Below, piece after piece: positions 52,726 to 62,286 of a stretch of DNA of 64,000 bases (positions are counted from its first letter, which is position 1; each line of letters begins with the position of its first letter). The notes under the pieces were generated by a model. The model was not told the DNA's origin, did no database searches, and saw only the letters and a program-made list of their open reading frames with translations. Source of the stretch: M1-B18 sp048264125 (GTDB lineage: Bacteria > Bacillota > Clostridia > Peptostreptococcales > Natronincolaceae); NCBI GenBank assembly GCA_048264125.1, contig JBLXDM010000013.1, positions 1 through 64,000 of the forward strand, in the 5' to 3' direction. Both the position numbers and the translations under genes were made by a program.

Positions 52726-52750
52726 AAAGATTACTGGACAGTAATCTTTT
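52726..52750 (-). terminator. Terminator after noc
   Basis: Minus strand AAAGATTACTG TC CAGTAATCTTT followed by a run of T. Confidence 0.9.
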
Positions 52751-52755
52751 ACGTG

Positions 52756-53553
52756 CTATGCCTTTGGAATTTTTACAGTAACCTCTATGTACTCACCTTT
52801 ATCCACCTGTTGGAATTCTGCATTTTCCTGCTTGTCCTTAATGGCGTCAAAGGCCTGTTTGATGGTGTTAATATATATTCTATAATTCATAAAGCTTCTG
52901 ATCTTCTTATTGCTCTTTGGCTCTTCCTCTTTGCTGATTTCATCCAGTATATCCTGGATGATTTCTTCAGTCTTTTTTACATTATAGTCATTTTTAATGA
53001 TTTTCTCCAATACCATCATTCTTAAATCGTCATCCGGCAGTTTTAACAATGCTCTTGCATGTCTTTCCGTCAAATTGTTTTCAACCAAAAGCGTTATAAT
53101 ATCGGGTCTTAATCTAAGAATTCTTAGCTTATTGGCTATTGTTGATTGATTTTTTCCAATCTGCAGGGCCAGCTCCTGTTGTGTCAATCCATGATCGCTG
53201 ATTAAGCTCTGATATCCCTCTGCCTCTTCAATGAAATTTAAATCCTCTCTTTGAAGGTTTTCGATAATTGCCAACACAGCAGAATCCTTATCGTTATATT
53301 GGCTATGCACTATGGCAGGTACTGTCTCTAAATTTGCTAGCTTACTGGCCTTTAGCCTTCTTTCACCTGCTATAAGCTCATATTTTTCTTCACCAATTTG
53401 TCTAACAATAATAGGCTGTAAAATTCCATACGCCTGTATCGATTGACTTAATTCCTCTAAACTCAGCTGTGAGAAGGTTTTTCTAGGCTGATATGGATTA
53501 GGAATTACAGCGTTTATGGAAATTTCAATTATTTTTTTTTCTGCTTTGTTCAT
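52756..53553 (-). CDS. noc: Nucleoid occlusion protein Noc (ParB paralog)
   Basis: 265 aa. ParB-type N-terminus with PNPYQPRK, AGERRLKA and IIENLQREDLN, and helix-turn-helix QIGKNQSTIANKLRILRL, in which recognition residues differ from ParB. It lies upstream of parA/parB and downstream of rsmG, the position of noc in Firmicutes. Noc binds its own palindromes and blocks Z-ring assembly over the nucleoid. A second ParB is the alternative reading. Confidence 0.88.
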   Translation of the reverse strand: MNKAEKKIIEISINAVIPNPYQPRKTFSQLSLEELSQSIQAYGILQPIIVRQIGEEKYELIAGERRLKASKLANLETVPAIVHSQYNDKDSAVLAIIENLQREDLNFIEEAEGYQSLISDHGLTQQELALQIGKNQSTIANKLRILRLRPDIITLLVENNLTERHARALLKLPDDDLRMMVLEKIIKNDYNVKKTEEIIQDILDEISKEEEPKSNKKIRSFMNYRIYINTIKQAFDAIKDKQENAEFQQVDKGEYIEVTVKIPKA

Positions 53554-53672
53554 AAATTATCCCTCTTTCTTTAGCAGAGTTAATATTCTACTATTTCGAT
53601 ATAAATAGACTTAATCCTGCCTTCACTATGGATTTTGATAAAGTTTCGTTTTACAATTTATAAGCAAAAATT

Positions 53673-54392
53673 CTATATAATTGGTTCTTTACTTGGTTTT
53701 CCTGCTTTTCTAGGGTAATTTGTCGGAGTTTGCTTTACCTTTTTTATAACCGCGATTCTATGGGAAATATCACTGAAGGGCAATTTGATAATCTCCTGCT
53801 TGATTACCTCTCCCCCAAGAATACTTATGGCTTTTTTTGCCCCCTTCATTTCCTCCTCCAGCTGAGGGCCCTTCTGGCAGATAAAATAGCCCCCTACCCG
53901 TACAAAGGGTAGACAATACTCAGCCAATACATTTAAGGGTGCAACAGCCCTTGCAACAGCATAATCAAATTTTTCCCGATATAATTTACTTTGCCCCATA
54001 TCCTCAGCTCTTCCATGGACAAAGGATACCTCAGAAAGCTTAAGCTCATCGCAAACCTCCTTTAAAAAATTAATCCTTTTGTTCAGTGAATCCAGCAATG
54101 TCAGCTTAATTTCCGGCAGCATAATTCTAAGGGGAATACCGGGAAATCCGGCACCGGTGCCTACATCAATTATACTTCCGCTGCCCTTAAGCTCCTCTAT
54201 AAGGCAACAGGTAATAGAGTCAAGGAAATGCTTTATGACAATATCTCGTTCCTCCTCTATAGCCGTAAGGTTCATTTTTTCGTTCCACTCTAAAAGAATT
54301 CTTTTATATTCAAAGAATTGACTGATTTGCTCCTCACTAATGCTTATATTAAATTGATTACAGCCTTCCTTCAGTAAGTCCTTTGCTTCCAT
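53673..54392 (-). CDS. rsmG: 16S rRNA (guanine-527 N7)-methyltransferase RsmG
   Basis: 239 aa. SAM-binding motif IIDVGTGAGFPGIPLRI, motif LTLLDSLNKR and VARAVAPLNVLAEYCLPF typify RsmG/GidB. It methylates N7 of G527 in 16S rRNA. Its start abuts the mnmG stop (one operon mnmE-mnmG-rsmG). Confidence 0.97.
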   Translation of the reverse strand: MEAKDLLKEGCNQFNISISEEQISQFFEYKRILLEWNEKMNLTAIEEERDIVIKHFLDSITCCLIEELKGSGSIIDVGTGAGFPGIPLRIMLPEIKLTLLDSLNKRINFLKEVCDELKLSEVSFVHGRAEDMGQSKLYREKFDYAVARAVAPLNVLAEYCLPFVRVGGYFICQKGPQLEEEMKGAKKAISILGGEVIKQEIIKLPFSDISHRIAVIKKVKQTPTNYPRKAGKPSKEPII

Positions 54393-56285
54393 TTATTTAT
54401 TACCTGCCTTTTGTCTTCTTTTTTGCTCTAGGTATACCAGCAGCACCGAGATATCCGCCGGCGAAACCCCCGAAATTCGACTGGCCTGGCCTACGGATAT
54501 GGGTCTAATCTGCTTTAGCTTTTGTCTTGCCTCTAGCCTTAGACTCTCTATGTCATCATAGTCAATATCCTCATTTATCTTTTTACCCTCAAGCTTTTTA
54601 AATTGGTCAATTTGCTTCAGCTGCTTATCTATGTAGCCCTCATATTTAATGATAATTTCGCACTGCTCCTCAACTGTCGGCAGCAGCTCTATATCAGCGC
54701 TCATATTAAGGCTTCTTAAGGCCTCATAGGTGATTTCCGGCCTTTTCAGCAAATCATACAATGACATTCCTGTTTTTAGCAATGCACTATCCATCTGAGC
54801 CAGCACTGCATTTGCTCTGTCGGGTGAAATAAAGGTGTGCTTTAGCCGCTCCAGCTCATTTTCAATTTGCTGCTTCTTTTCTGTAAACCGCTCATATCTT
54901 TCATCCGTTGCCAATCCAATATGATAGCTTTTTTCCGTCAGCCTCAAATCAGCATTGTCCTGTCGTAGGACTAAACGATATTCCGCTCTAGAGGTCATCA
55001 TTCTATAGGGCTCATTGGTGCCCTTTGTTACCAAATCATCTATCAATACACCTATGTAGGCCTCTGAACGGTCTAATACAAAGGGCTCCTTATTTTGAAT
55101 CTTTAATGCGGCATTTATACCTGCCATAAGACCCTGCGCAGCAGCCTCCTCATATCCAGAGGTGCCATTAAACTGTCCTGCAGTGAAAAAATTATTTATA
55201 TGCTTAAGCTCTAGGGAGGCCTTCAGCTGTAAGGGATTGATGCAATCATACTCTATTGCATAGGCTGGTCTAAGCATTTTAGCATTTTCAAGACCGATAA
55301 CGCTCCTCAGCATTAAAAGCTGAACCTCCTCAGGAAGGCTGGTGGACATTCCCTGAACATACATTTCCTTGGTATCCAGACCCTCAGGCTCTATGAAAAG
55401 CTGATGGGTAGGCTTGTCATTAAATCTTACGATTTTATCCTCAATGGATGGACAATATCTTGGACCCACCCCCTCCATATCACCACGATAAAAGGCAGAG
55501 CGATTTAAATTATCCATTATAATTTTATGGGTGTCCTGTGTGGTTCTTGTAAGCCAGCAGGGCTTTTGATCTATCTCCAGCAAATCATTCATAAAGGAAA
55601 AGGGAACCACTCTTTCATCCCCCAGCTGTATGGTCATTTTGCTATAATCCAGTGAATCTCTATGTACTCTCGCCGGTGTTCCGGTTTTAAAGCGTCTTAA
55701 ATCACAGCCCAATGCCTTTAGGCTTTCGGAAAGATATTCGGCATGAAAGAAGCCATTTGGTCCGGAGGCGTAATTAACCTCTCCTAGAAAAACCTTGCTT
55801 CGTAGGTACACCCCAGAGGCCAATACTATAGCTCTTGTATTGTACAATCCACCGGTTCTGGTTACCACTCCCTTTACCTCATTATCCTCAACAATTATAT
55901 CTATAACCTCAGCCTGCACTAGATCAAGGTTTTCCTGATCCTCTATTATTTTCTTCATCTCCGTATGATACTTGCTCTTATCGGCTTGAGCCCTTAAGGA
56001 GTGCACCGCCGGTCCCTTTGCAGTATTCAACATCTTGCTTTGAATAAAGGACCTATCTATATTTTTTCCCATTTCGCCCCCAAGGGCATCTATTTCCTTT
56101 ACCAAATGTCCCTTGCCTGTACCTCCAATAGAAGGGTTGCAGGGCATATACGCAATTGAATCTAAAGAAATAGTTAGCATCAGGGTTTTGCAACCCATTC
56201 TTGCTGCAGCTAGGGCAGCCTCACAGCCGGCGTGGCCTGCTCCTATAACCACCACATCAAAGGTTCCCGCATTATATTTAATCAA
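54393..56285 (-). CDS. mnmG: tRNA uridine-5-carboxymethylaminomethyl modification enzyme MnmG
   Basis: 630 aa, full length. FAD-binding VVIGAGHAGCEAALAAARMG, FKTGTPARVHRDS, FTAGQFNGTSGYEEAAAQG and the C-terminal RLEARQKLKQIRPISVGQASRISGV region. With MnmE it forms the complex that adds a carboxymethylaminomethyl group to wobble U34. Both lie in order next to oriC. Confidence 0.97.
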   Translation of the reverse strand: MIKYNAGTFDVVVIGAGHAGCEAALAAARMGCKTLMLTISLDSIAYMPCNPSIGGTGKGHLVKEIDALGGEMGKNIDRSFIQSKMLNTAKGPAVHSLRAQADKSKYHTEMKKIIEDQENLDLVQAEVIDIIVEDNEVKGVVTRTGGLYNTRAIVLASGVYLRSKVFLGEVNYASGPNGFFHAEYLSESLKALGCDLRRFKTGTPARVHRDSLDYSKMTIQLGDERVVPFSFMNDLLEIDQKPCWLTRTTQDTHKIIMDNLNRSAFYRGDMEGVGPRYCPSIEDKIVRFNDKPTHQLFIEPEGLDTKEMYVQGMSTSLPEEVQLLMLRSVIGLENAKMLRPAYAIEYDCINPLQLKASLELKHINNFFTAGQFNGTSGYEEAAAQGLMAGINAALKIQNKEPFVLDRSEAYIGVLIDDLVTKGTNEPYRMMTSRAEYRLVLRQDNADLRLTEKSYHIGLATDERYERFTEKKQQIENELERLKHTFISPDRANAVLAQMDSALLKTGMSLYDLLKRPEITYEALRSLNMSADIELLPTVEEQCEIIIKYEGYIDKQLKQIDQFKKLEGKKINEDIDYDDIESLRLEARQKLKQIRPISVGQASRISGVSPADISVLLVYLEQKRRQKAGNK

Positions 56286-56318
56286 ATTAGTATCCTCCCC
56301 TTTAATATAAGGTATAAG

Positions 56319-57704
56319 CTATTTACCTATACAGAAATTGCTGAAAATATGATCCAATAAATCCTCGCCCACTGACTCTCCGGTAATCTCTCCAAGAAAA
56401 TCCCATGCGTTTTTATAATCCACCTCTATGAAATCCAACGGCAGCCTTTTCTTTATAGCTTCAATGCCCTCCTGAAGACTTAGTAAAGCCTTCTCAAGGG
56501 AGTTTTTATGCCGTGCGTTAGAAACCATTACCTGATCCCTATTCTTAACCTCTCCCTTGAAGACCATATCCGCTATAGCATCCTCCAGAAGCTGAAGACC
56601 GACATTCTCCACTAATGAAAGCCTTATCAGGCTCTTATTCTTTAGCATAGCCTCAACCTGCGAGATATCCAGCTTTATAGGCAAATCCGTCTTATTAATT
56701 ATAACCAGCACCTTTTTCTCCTCCAAAAGCGCCATTATCTGCAGGTCCTCGGAGGTTAGCTCCTTAGAGGCATCCAAAACAAAAATAACCAAATCTGCTT
56801 TATTGAAGAAGGCCTTAGTTCTCTCCACGCCTATTTTTTCTACGACATCCATGGTTTCCCGTATACCCGCGGTATCCATAAGCCTTAGCAATATGCCTTT
56901 AATATTTAATTGCTCCTCAATAACATCCCTTGTAGTTCCAGGAATATCCGTTACAATTGCCCTTGTCTCCCTTAATAATGCATTTAGCAGAGAGGATTTT
57001 CCTACATTGGGCTTCCCTACTATTACGGTATTGAGCCCTTCTCTTATAATCTTTCCCGTATCTGCTGTTTCCAGCATATGCTTTAGCTCTTCCTCTATCT
57101 TCAAGCTTTTATCCAACAAGAGATCTAGGGTAACCTCGTCTATATCATCCTCTGAAAAATCGATTGAAACCTCTATATGGGCTAATAGCTCCAATATACC
57201 ATTTCTTAATCGTTTTATTTCCTTAGATAAAGAGCCCTCCAGCTGTTCGAGAGCGACATCGAAGCCCTTTTCAGTTTTAGCGCTTATCAAATCCATTACT
57301 GCCTCTGCCTGTGCCAAATCTATTCTACCATTCAAAAAAGCCCTTTTCGTAAATTCTCCGGCTTCAGCCATTCTTGCACCATTCCTCAGAACCAGCTCCA
57401 ATATTCGCTTTACAGGAATCATGCCCCCATGGCAGTTAATTTCAACGATATCCTCCTTCGTGTAGGTGTGAGGTCCCTTCATATAAACCGCCAGCACCTC
57501 GTCAATCTTCTGCTCAGTAGAAGGATCAAATATATATCCGTAGGTTAGTCTTCTGGTCGGTGCATCCTTTAAAAGACTCCCCTGATTGGATTTAAATAGC
57601 CTGTCCATTATTTGCAGCGCCTTTTCTCCGCTTATTCTTATTATACCAATCCCAGCCTCACCGGGGGCTGTAGCAATGGCAGCAATCGTATCATCAAAAA
57701 ACAT
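56319..57704 (-). CDS. mnmE: tRNA modification GTPase MnmE
   Basis: 461 aa. The N-terminal folate-binding domain, a helical domain and an inserted G domain with GKPNVGKSSLLN, DIPGTTRD, DTAGIRET and NKTDLP, ending with the C-terminal CIGK motif. It is the GTPase partner of MnmG. First gene of the mnmE-mnmG-rsmG unit. Confidence 0.97.
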   Translation of the reverse strand: MFFDDTIAAIATAPGEAGIGIIRISGEKALQIMDRLFKSNQGSLLKDAPTRRLTYGYIFDPSTEQKIDEVLAVYMKGPHTYTKEDIVEINCHGGMIPVKRILELVLRNGARMAEAGEFTKRAFLNGRIDLAQAEAVMDLISAKTEKGFDVALEQLEGSLSKEIKRLRNGILELLAHIEVSIDFSEDDIDEVTLDLLLDKSLKIEEELKHMLETADTGKIIREGLNTVIVGKPNVGKSSLLNALLRETRAIVTDIPGTTRDVIEEQLNIKGILLRLMDTAGIRETMDVVEKIGVERTKAFFNKADLVIFVLDASKELTSEDLQIMALLEEKKVLVIINKTDLPIKLDISQVEAMLKNKSLIRLSLVENVGLQLLEDAIADMVFKGEVKNRDQVMVSNARHKNSLEKALLSLQEGIEAIKKRLPLDFIEVDYKNAWDFLGEITGESVGEDLLDHIFSNFCIGK

Positions 57705-57965
57705 TTTTCCACCTCTTTGCTTATAGCTTAGCTCTTAATTTATATTAGTATTATATCAAATTAAAGTAATTCAATAACAAAAGAGCCTTTATATTTAAAA
57801 TTTAAATTAATGTCTACCATATAGATTAACTTAAAGATTTCCCTACATCAAGTAAATTTATCCATTTAACCGAAATTTATCAGGGATTAACCTCACTTCA
57901 ATGATATGCTTTATAAATGTGGTTAACCTTATACTTTAGTATTCAGCGAATATAGCTTTAAACAT

Positions 57966-57995
57966 AAATAAAACCCAGTATATCACTGGGCTTTA
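57966..57995 (-). terminator. Terminator after jag
   Basis: Minus strand CCCAG TGATATA CTGGG followed by TTTTATTTA; it separates the rpmH-jag unit from mnmE. Confidence 0.8.
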
Positions 57996-57996
57996 G

Positions 57997-58617
57997 CTAC
58001 TTCTTTAATGTTATTACTACCTTACGGTAGGGCTCGTCCCCTTCGCTATAGGTTTGAACAAAGGGATTGTTCTGTAGAGATGCATGTATTATTCTTCTTT
58101 CATAAGGGTTCATGGGCTCAAGAACAACCGTCTTTCCGATTTTCTTTGCCTTTTTAGCCATTTTGTTGGCCAATCTTATGAGGGTTTCCTCCCTCTTCTC
58201 TCTGTAATTTTCTGTATCAACAAATACCTTTAAATAGTCATCTCTTTTTTTGTTAACAACAAGACTGACCAAATATTGCAGAGAATCAAGAGTTTGTCCC
58301 CTTCTTCCAATGATAACGCCCATATTCGGACCCTCAAGGGAGATATTTAGGCTGCTACCATCTAATCTGGCTTCTATTTGTGCATCAATACCCATGGTAC
58401 TGAATACATCCTTTAGAAAGCTCTTCGCATCCTCTTCTGGATTTTCAATTATCGTCAGCTTCACCTTAGCCGGCTTGCTGCCGATAATACCTAAAAAGCC
58501 TTTATTGGGAGCCTCAATTATGTCGACCTTAACATGCTCCTTCTTACTTTTAAGCTCCTTTAGGCCTGTTTCAATAGCTTCTTCAACAGTTTTACCAGTG
58601 GTTTCTATAAAGTTCAT
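57997..58617 (-). CDS. jag: RNA-binding protein Jag/KhpB (SpoIIIJ-associated)
   Basis: 206 aa. Jag-N domain (MNFIETTGKTVEEAIETGLKEL), a KH domain with GVIIGRRGQTLDSLQYLV, and an R3H domain MNPYERRIIHASLQ. It binds RNA with KhpA and lies directly after yidC, a conserved pairing. Confidence 0.96.
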   Translation of the reverse strand: MNFIETTGKTVEEAIETGLKELKSKKEHVKVDIIEAPNKGFLGIIGSKPAKVKLTIIENPEEDAKSFLKDVFSTMGIDAQIEARLDGSSLNISLEGPNMGVIIGRRGQTLDSLQYLVSLVVNKKRDDYLKVFVDTENYREKREETLIRLANKMAKKAKKIGKTVVLEPMNPYERRIIHASLQNNPFVQTYSEGDEPYRKVVITLKK

Positions 58618-58618
58618 A

Positions 58619-59269
58619 TTAGTTAGAACCCTCCTTCAATTTAGAGTAAGGCTTCACTATAACTAATTGTTGAACGACTTGGAATGCATTACTTATTACC
58701 CAATACAGGGTTAAACCGGCAGGGAAACTTCTACCCCACCAAAAGATCAATATCGGAAACATGTAGGTCATCATCTTTTGTGTTTGGTCCGTTTGATTTT
58801 GAGACATGGTTGCACTGGACAAGTAGGTTGTAATTGCCGCTAAGATCGGTAGCACCATGCTCTTATCCGGTGTCAATAGGCTTGGTAGCCATAAGAAGGC
58901 CACATCTATTGCTTCAGCTGCAATTCCATATTTTATCGGCTCTCGTAAAACCGCAAATAAACCTATAATAATAGGAAATTGTATTAGCAAAGGTAGACAT
59001 CCACCAAAGGGGCTTACGTTTTGCTCTTTATAGAGCTCCATTGTCTTTATATTTAATTTTTCCTTGTCGTTTTTATACTTCTCCTGAAGCTCCTTCAGCT
59101 TAGGCTGAAGCTCTTGCATTTGCTTCATAGACCTAGTTTGCTTAATAGTTAAAGGAACCAGTAGAAGCTTGGTAAGAATAGTAAACACGATTATGGATAT
59201 ACCATAGTTACCAATCAGGTCATAGATCAATTTTAGTAACATACCGAAAGGCTGTGCTAAAAAGCTCAA
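58619..59269 (-). CDS. yidC: Membrane protein insertase YidC (SpoIIIJ type)
   Basis: About 216 aa. TTG 59269 is favoured (AGGGGG 8 nt upstream) over TTG 59275. Five transmembrane segments with the conserved groove arginine in TIKQTRSMKQMQELQPK, the cytoplasmic hairpin, and FGGCLPLLIQFPI. It inserts proteins into the membrane. No lipobox is visible at this short N-terminus. Operon rpmH-rnpA-yidD-yidC-jag. Confidence 0.95.
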   Translation of the reverse strand: MSFLAQPFGMLLKLIYDLIGNYGISIIVFTILTKLLLVPLTIKQTRSMKQMQELQPKLKELQEKYKNDKEKLNIKTMELYKEQNVSPFGGCLPLLIQFPIIIGLFAVLREPIKYGIAAEAIDVAFLWLPSLLTPDKSMVLPILAAITTYLSSATMSQNQTDQTQKMMTYMFPILIFWWGRSFPAGLTLYWVISNAFQVVQQLVIVKPYSKLKEGSN

Positions 59270-59295
59270 AATCAAAACCCCCTAATCATTTAATA

Positions 59296-59511
59296 TTATT
59301 TATCCAAGGGGTCATATCCTCCTGGATTAAAAGGATGACACCTTAATATTCTCTTTATAGATAAAAAAGTACCTTTGAAAAAGCCATACCGTTGATATGC
59401 CTGTATGCTATAGCTGGAGCAGGTAGGATAAAACCTGCAGGTTTGTCCCTTTAATGGAGATATCCATTTCTGATATAATTGAATTAACCTAATACATAAT
59501 TTGGCTAACAT
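59296..59511 (-). CDS. yidD: Membrane protein insertion efficiency factor YidD
   Basis: 71 aa with the family signature YQKWISPLKGQTCRFYPTCS and ILRCHPFNPGGYDP. It supports YidC function and lies between rnpA and yidC as usual. Confidence 0.96.
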   Translation of the reverse strand: MLAKLCIRLIQLYQKWISPLKGQTCRFYPTCSSYSIQAYQRYGFFKGTFLSIKRILRCHPFNPGGYDPLDK

Positions 59512-59523
59512 ATATATTCTCCA

Positions 59524-59862
59524 TCATCCGATAATTAGCTTCATCTTCCTTAATAAATGCAGCATGGCGCTTTCAATTTCCCTGTAGCTCTTATCCTTAG
59601 CAGTGGTTCTAGCTACAAATACTATATCGTGGCCCTTCTTTATTTTATCAACGTTTAATCTGAAGCCTTCCTTCATTAGGCGTTTAACTCTACTTCTAAT
59701 AACACTATTTCCAACCTTTTTAGAAATAGTAAAGCCAACTCTTACTTCATCTATATTATTGTTAGTAATATATATAATAAGTAGCTTATTAGCCATTGAT
59801 TTACCTTTAGAATAAACCTGCCTGAATTCCTCGTTCTTTTTTAATTTATTATTGGCCTGCAT
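59524..59862 (-). CDS. rnpA: Ribonuclease P protein component
   Basis: 112 aa from ATG 59862 (AGGAG upstream). LKKNEEFRQVYSKGKS, the RNR-type motif SVIRSRVKRLMKEGFR and HDIVFVARTTA. Basic protein subunit of RNase P that matures tRNA 5' ends. The open frame extends 5' to 59898, but that part does not match the family. Confidence 0.96.
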   Translation of the reverse strand: MQANNKLKKNEEFRQVYSKGKSMANKLLIIYITNNNIDEVRVGFTISKKVGNSVIRSRVKRLMKEGFRLNVDKIKKGHDIVFVARTTAKDKSYREIESAMLHLLRKMKLIIG

Positions 59863-59911
59863 ATTTTTCCAGCTCCTATAATTACACAAAAAGGCCACAA
59901 AATGTGCGGCC

Positions 59912-60046
59912 TTACGCAGTCAATTTCTTTCTGCCTCTTAATCTACGTCTCTTTAAAACATTTCTTCCATTCTTAGTTGCCATTCTCTTTCTGAAACCAT
60001 GCTCTTTGCTTCTTTGTCTCTTCTTAGGCTGATAAGTTCTTTTCAC
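59912..60046 (-). CDS. rpmH: 50S ribosomal protein L34
   Basis: 44 aa. GTG 60046 with GGGGGTG 6 nt upstream; stop TAA at 59914-59912. MKRTYQPKKRQRSKEHGFRK and NVLKRRRLRGRKKL are diagnostic. First gene of the leftward operon at the origin. Confidence 0.97.
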   Translation of the reverse strand: MKRTYQPKKRQRSKEHGFRKRMATKNGRNVLKRRRLRGRKKLTA

Positions 60047-60197
60047 GAAAAACACCCCCTTCAAGTACTATAAAAAGTACAACTATATAAGTCAATGTCT
60101 TTAATTCAATCTTATGATTAAATTGGCATTTAAACATAATACAAATAGATTATAACTATATTGCTGCCTACTGTCAAGCTAAATGCATTATTTGGTA

Positions 60198-60578
60198 TGT
60201 GGATAATTAGTTCTAAATATGTTTTATTTTGTGGATATTTTTTTATATTTGTTGAATCTATGATAAAAATTTGGTATTATATTAATGCCTGTTGATAACT
60301 TGGCGTATTTTATCAACATATAAAGATTTTATACACATATTGTGGATAGTGTTGTGTATAACTTATTAATTTCCCAATATTTAAGCGAATATGTATTAAT
60401 TTTTCTATTTTATACTGTGTATAAATTAGTTGTTGCCTTTGTTGATAACTCTTTATATAATTAATACAGTACATCCTATTTATAAGTTATCCACATCACC
60501 TCTGAATTATTATGTCGATAAGTCAGCTTCTTTTTATTTATTCCCTCCTTTCTATTTTTCCGTAGCTTCTGTGGATAA
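60198..60578. other. oriC, upstream DnaA-box cluster
   Basis: The 660-bp rpmH-dnaA gap holds at least ten DnaA-box matches in both orientations. They are TGTGGATAA at 60198-60206 and 60570-60578, TGTGGATAT at 60230, TGTTGATAA at 60290 and 60440, TTATCAACA at 60310, TTATACACA at 60329, TGTGGATAG at 60341, TGTGTATAA at 60353 and 60416, and TTATCCACA at 60487. The DNA is very AT-rich and is likely to include the dnaA and rpmH promoters. A 64-aa frame here is not credible. Confidence 0.9.
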
Positions 60579-60708
60579 ATATGAGGATACTTTTTTTTCT
60601 GTACCATTTATCTTCAATATTTAATGTACGCTTAAACACATAGGATCTTTTTTATACCTAAGGATTCTGTTTATATATAAAATACTCTAAAAGCTGGGGG
60701 GCTGTTAT

Positions 60709-62052
60709 ATGCACGATAACCTGCCTGAAGTCTGGGATAAAACCCTTCATTTAATTAAAACAGAATTAACTGAGGTAAGTTTTAATACCTGGATAAAAAC
60801 TATAGAACCAATTTCTATAGAAGGTAATACTGTACTCTTAGGGGTTCCTAACGACTTTACAAAGGGAATTCTTAATTCAAGGTATGTTACTTTAATTAAT
60901 AATGCTCTTAAACAGGTGACTTCTAAAAAATATGATATTCAGATTATTATACCGTCTGAAGAAAATCTTCAAAGCCTGAAAAAAGAAAATCAAAGAAATA
61001 ATAGAAATGCCTTAGAAACCATTACCACCTATAATCTAAATCCTAAATATACCTTTGATACCTTTGTTATAGGAAATAGTAATCGTTTCGCTCATGCTGC
61101 GTCAGTAGCCGTAGCAGAGGCACCGGCAAAGGCATATAATCCTTTGTTTATTTATGGGGGCGTTGGATTAGGCAAAACCCACCTTATGCATGCAATTGGT
61201 CATTATATACTACAATATAACCCAAATGCTCGGGTTGCATACGTTTCTTCTGAAACCTTTACTAATGAGCTTATAAACTCCATTAGAGATGATAGAAATG
61301 TTGAATTTAGAAACCGTTATAGAAATGTAGATGTACTCTTGGTGGATGATATTCAGTTTATAGCCGGTAAGGAAAGAACTCAGGAGGAGTTTTTCCATAC
61401 CTTTAATGCTTTGCATGAATCTAATAAACAAATAATTATATCCAGCGATAGACCACCTAAGGAGATTCCTACACTGGAGGATCGTTTAAGATCTCGCTTT
61501 GAATGGGGCTTAATCACCGATATTCAGCCTCCCGACCTGGAGACTAGAATTGCAATACTTAGAAAGAAGGCCCAGATGGAGAATCTTGATGTTTCTAATG
61601 ACGTAACTACATTCATTGCTAAGAAAATTCAGGCGAATATAAGGGAGCTGGAGGGCGCTTTAATACGAATTGTAGCTTATTCCTCCTTAACTAATAGCGA
61701 GATTACTGTTGATTTAGCCAGTGAAGCCCTAAAGGAAATCTTTTCCTCAAAGCCTAAGCAGCTGACAATAGCGCTTATAAAAGAGGTTGTTGCAAAGAAA
61801 TTTGGAATTAGGCTGGATGACCTCGATTCAAAAAAGAGGACAAGGGCTATAGCCTTCCCTAGACAGGTGGCCATGTATGTTACAAGGGAGCTTACGGATC
61901 TTTCCCTTCCAAGAATAGGAGAAGAATTCGGCGGCAGAGATCATACGACTGTTATGCATGCCCATGATAAGGTCACGAATGATTTAAATGCAGATTCAAC
62001 TATTAAGGGAAAAATTGAAGATATAATAAAGGAGCTAAAGGGCGATGCTTAA
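60709..62052 (+). CDS. dnaA: Chromosomal replication initiator protein DnaA
   Basis: 447 aa, full length. Domain I (VWDKTLHLIKTELTEVSFNTW), AAA+ domain with Walker A GGVGLGKTHLM, Walker B VLLVDDIQFIAGK, sensor SSDRPPKEI, and domain IV DNA-binding signature GGRDHTTVMHAHDKV. It binds the DnaA boxes on both sides and opens the origin. GGGGGG precedes ATG by 7 nt. Confidence 0.98.
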   Translation: MHDNLPEVWDKTLHLIKTELTEVSFNTWIKTIEPISIEGNTVLLGVPNDFTKGILNSRYVTLINNALKQVTSKKYDIQIIIPSEENLQSLKKENQRNNRNALETITTYNLNPKYTFDTFVIGNSNRFAHAASVAVAEAPAKAYNPLFIYGGVGLGKTHLMHAIGHYILQYNPNARVAYVSSETFTNELINSIRDDRNVEFRNRYRNVDVLLVDDIQFIAGKERTQEEFFHTFNALHESNKQIIISSDRPPKEIPTLEDRLRSRFEWGLITDIQPPDLETRIAILRKKAQMENLDVSNDVTTFIAKKIQANIRELEGALIRIVAYSSLTNSEITVDLASEALKEIFSSKPKQLTIALIKEVVAKKFGIRLDDLDSKKRTRAIAFPRQVAMYVTRELTDLSLPRIGEEFGGRDHTTVMHAHDKVTNDLNADSTIKGKIEDIIKELKGDA

Positions 62053-62145
62053 TGCAACAAAAGCATTAACATTAACTTGTGTATATATTGTTGATAGAAA
62101 ATTAGTTTAAACTTTACCTCAGGTTTTACATTAAAATCCCAATAC

Positions 62146-62270
62146 TTATGCACAGTATAAATTTTCTTGAAGCTATTATAGCGTAAATCATATGGGGGTT
62201 ATACACAAATTAACAGGCCCTATTACTATTACTACTAAAATTATTTATTTATTTCTATATATACCGATAG
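62146..62270. other. oriC, unwinding half between dnaA and dnaN (DnaA boxes, GC patch, DnaA-trio-like repeat)
   Basis: TTATGCACA (62146-62154) and TTATACACA (62199-62207) are followed by AACAGGCCC (62212-62220). Then comes the trinucleotide-rich TATTACTATTACTACTAAAA (62221-62240) and an A/T-only tract. The order DnaA box, GC patch, TAG/TAA-type trios (minus strand), AT-rich tract matches the basal unwinding system described for B. subtilis oriC. Confidence 0.75.
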
Positions 62271-62276
62271 AGGAGG

Positions 62277-62285
62277 TTATCCACA
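62277..62285. promoter_or_regulatory. DnaA box between the dnaN ribosome binding site and start codon
   Basis: TTATCCACA fills the space between GAGGAGG and the dnaN ATG at 62287. Confidence 0.7.
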
Positions 62286-62286
62286 A

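Noticed and set aside
60430..60624. 64-aa frame within oriC
   Set aside because: It spans DnaA boxes and low-complexity AT-rich DNA, with no initiation site.
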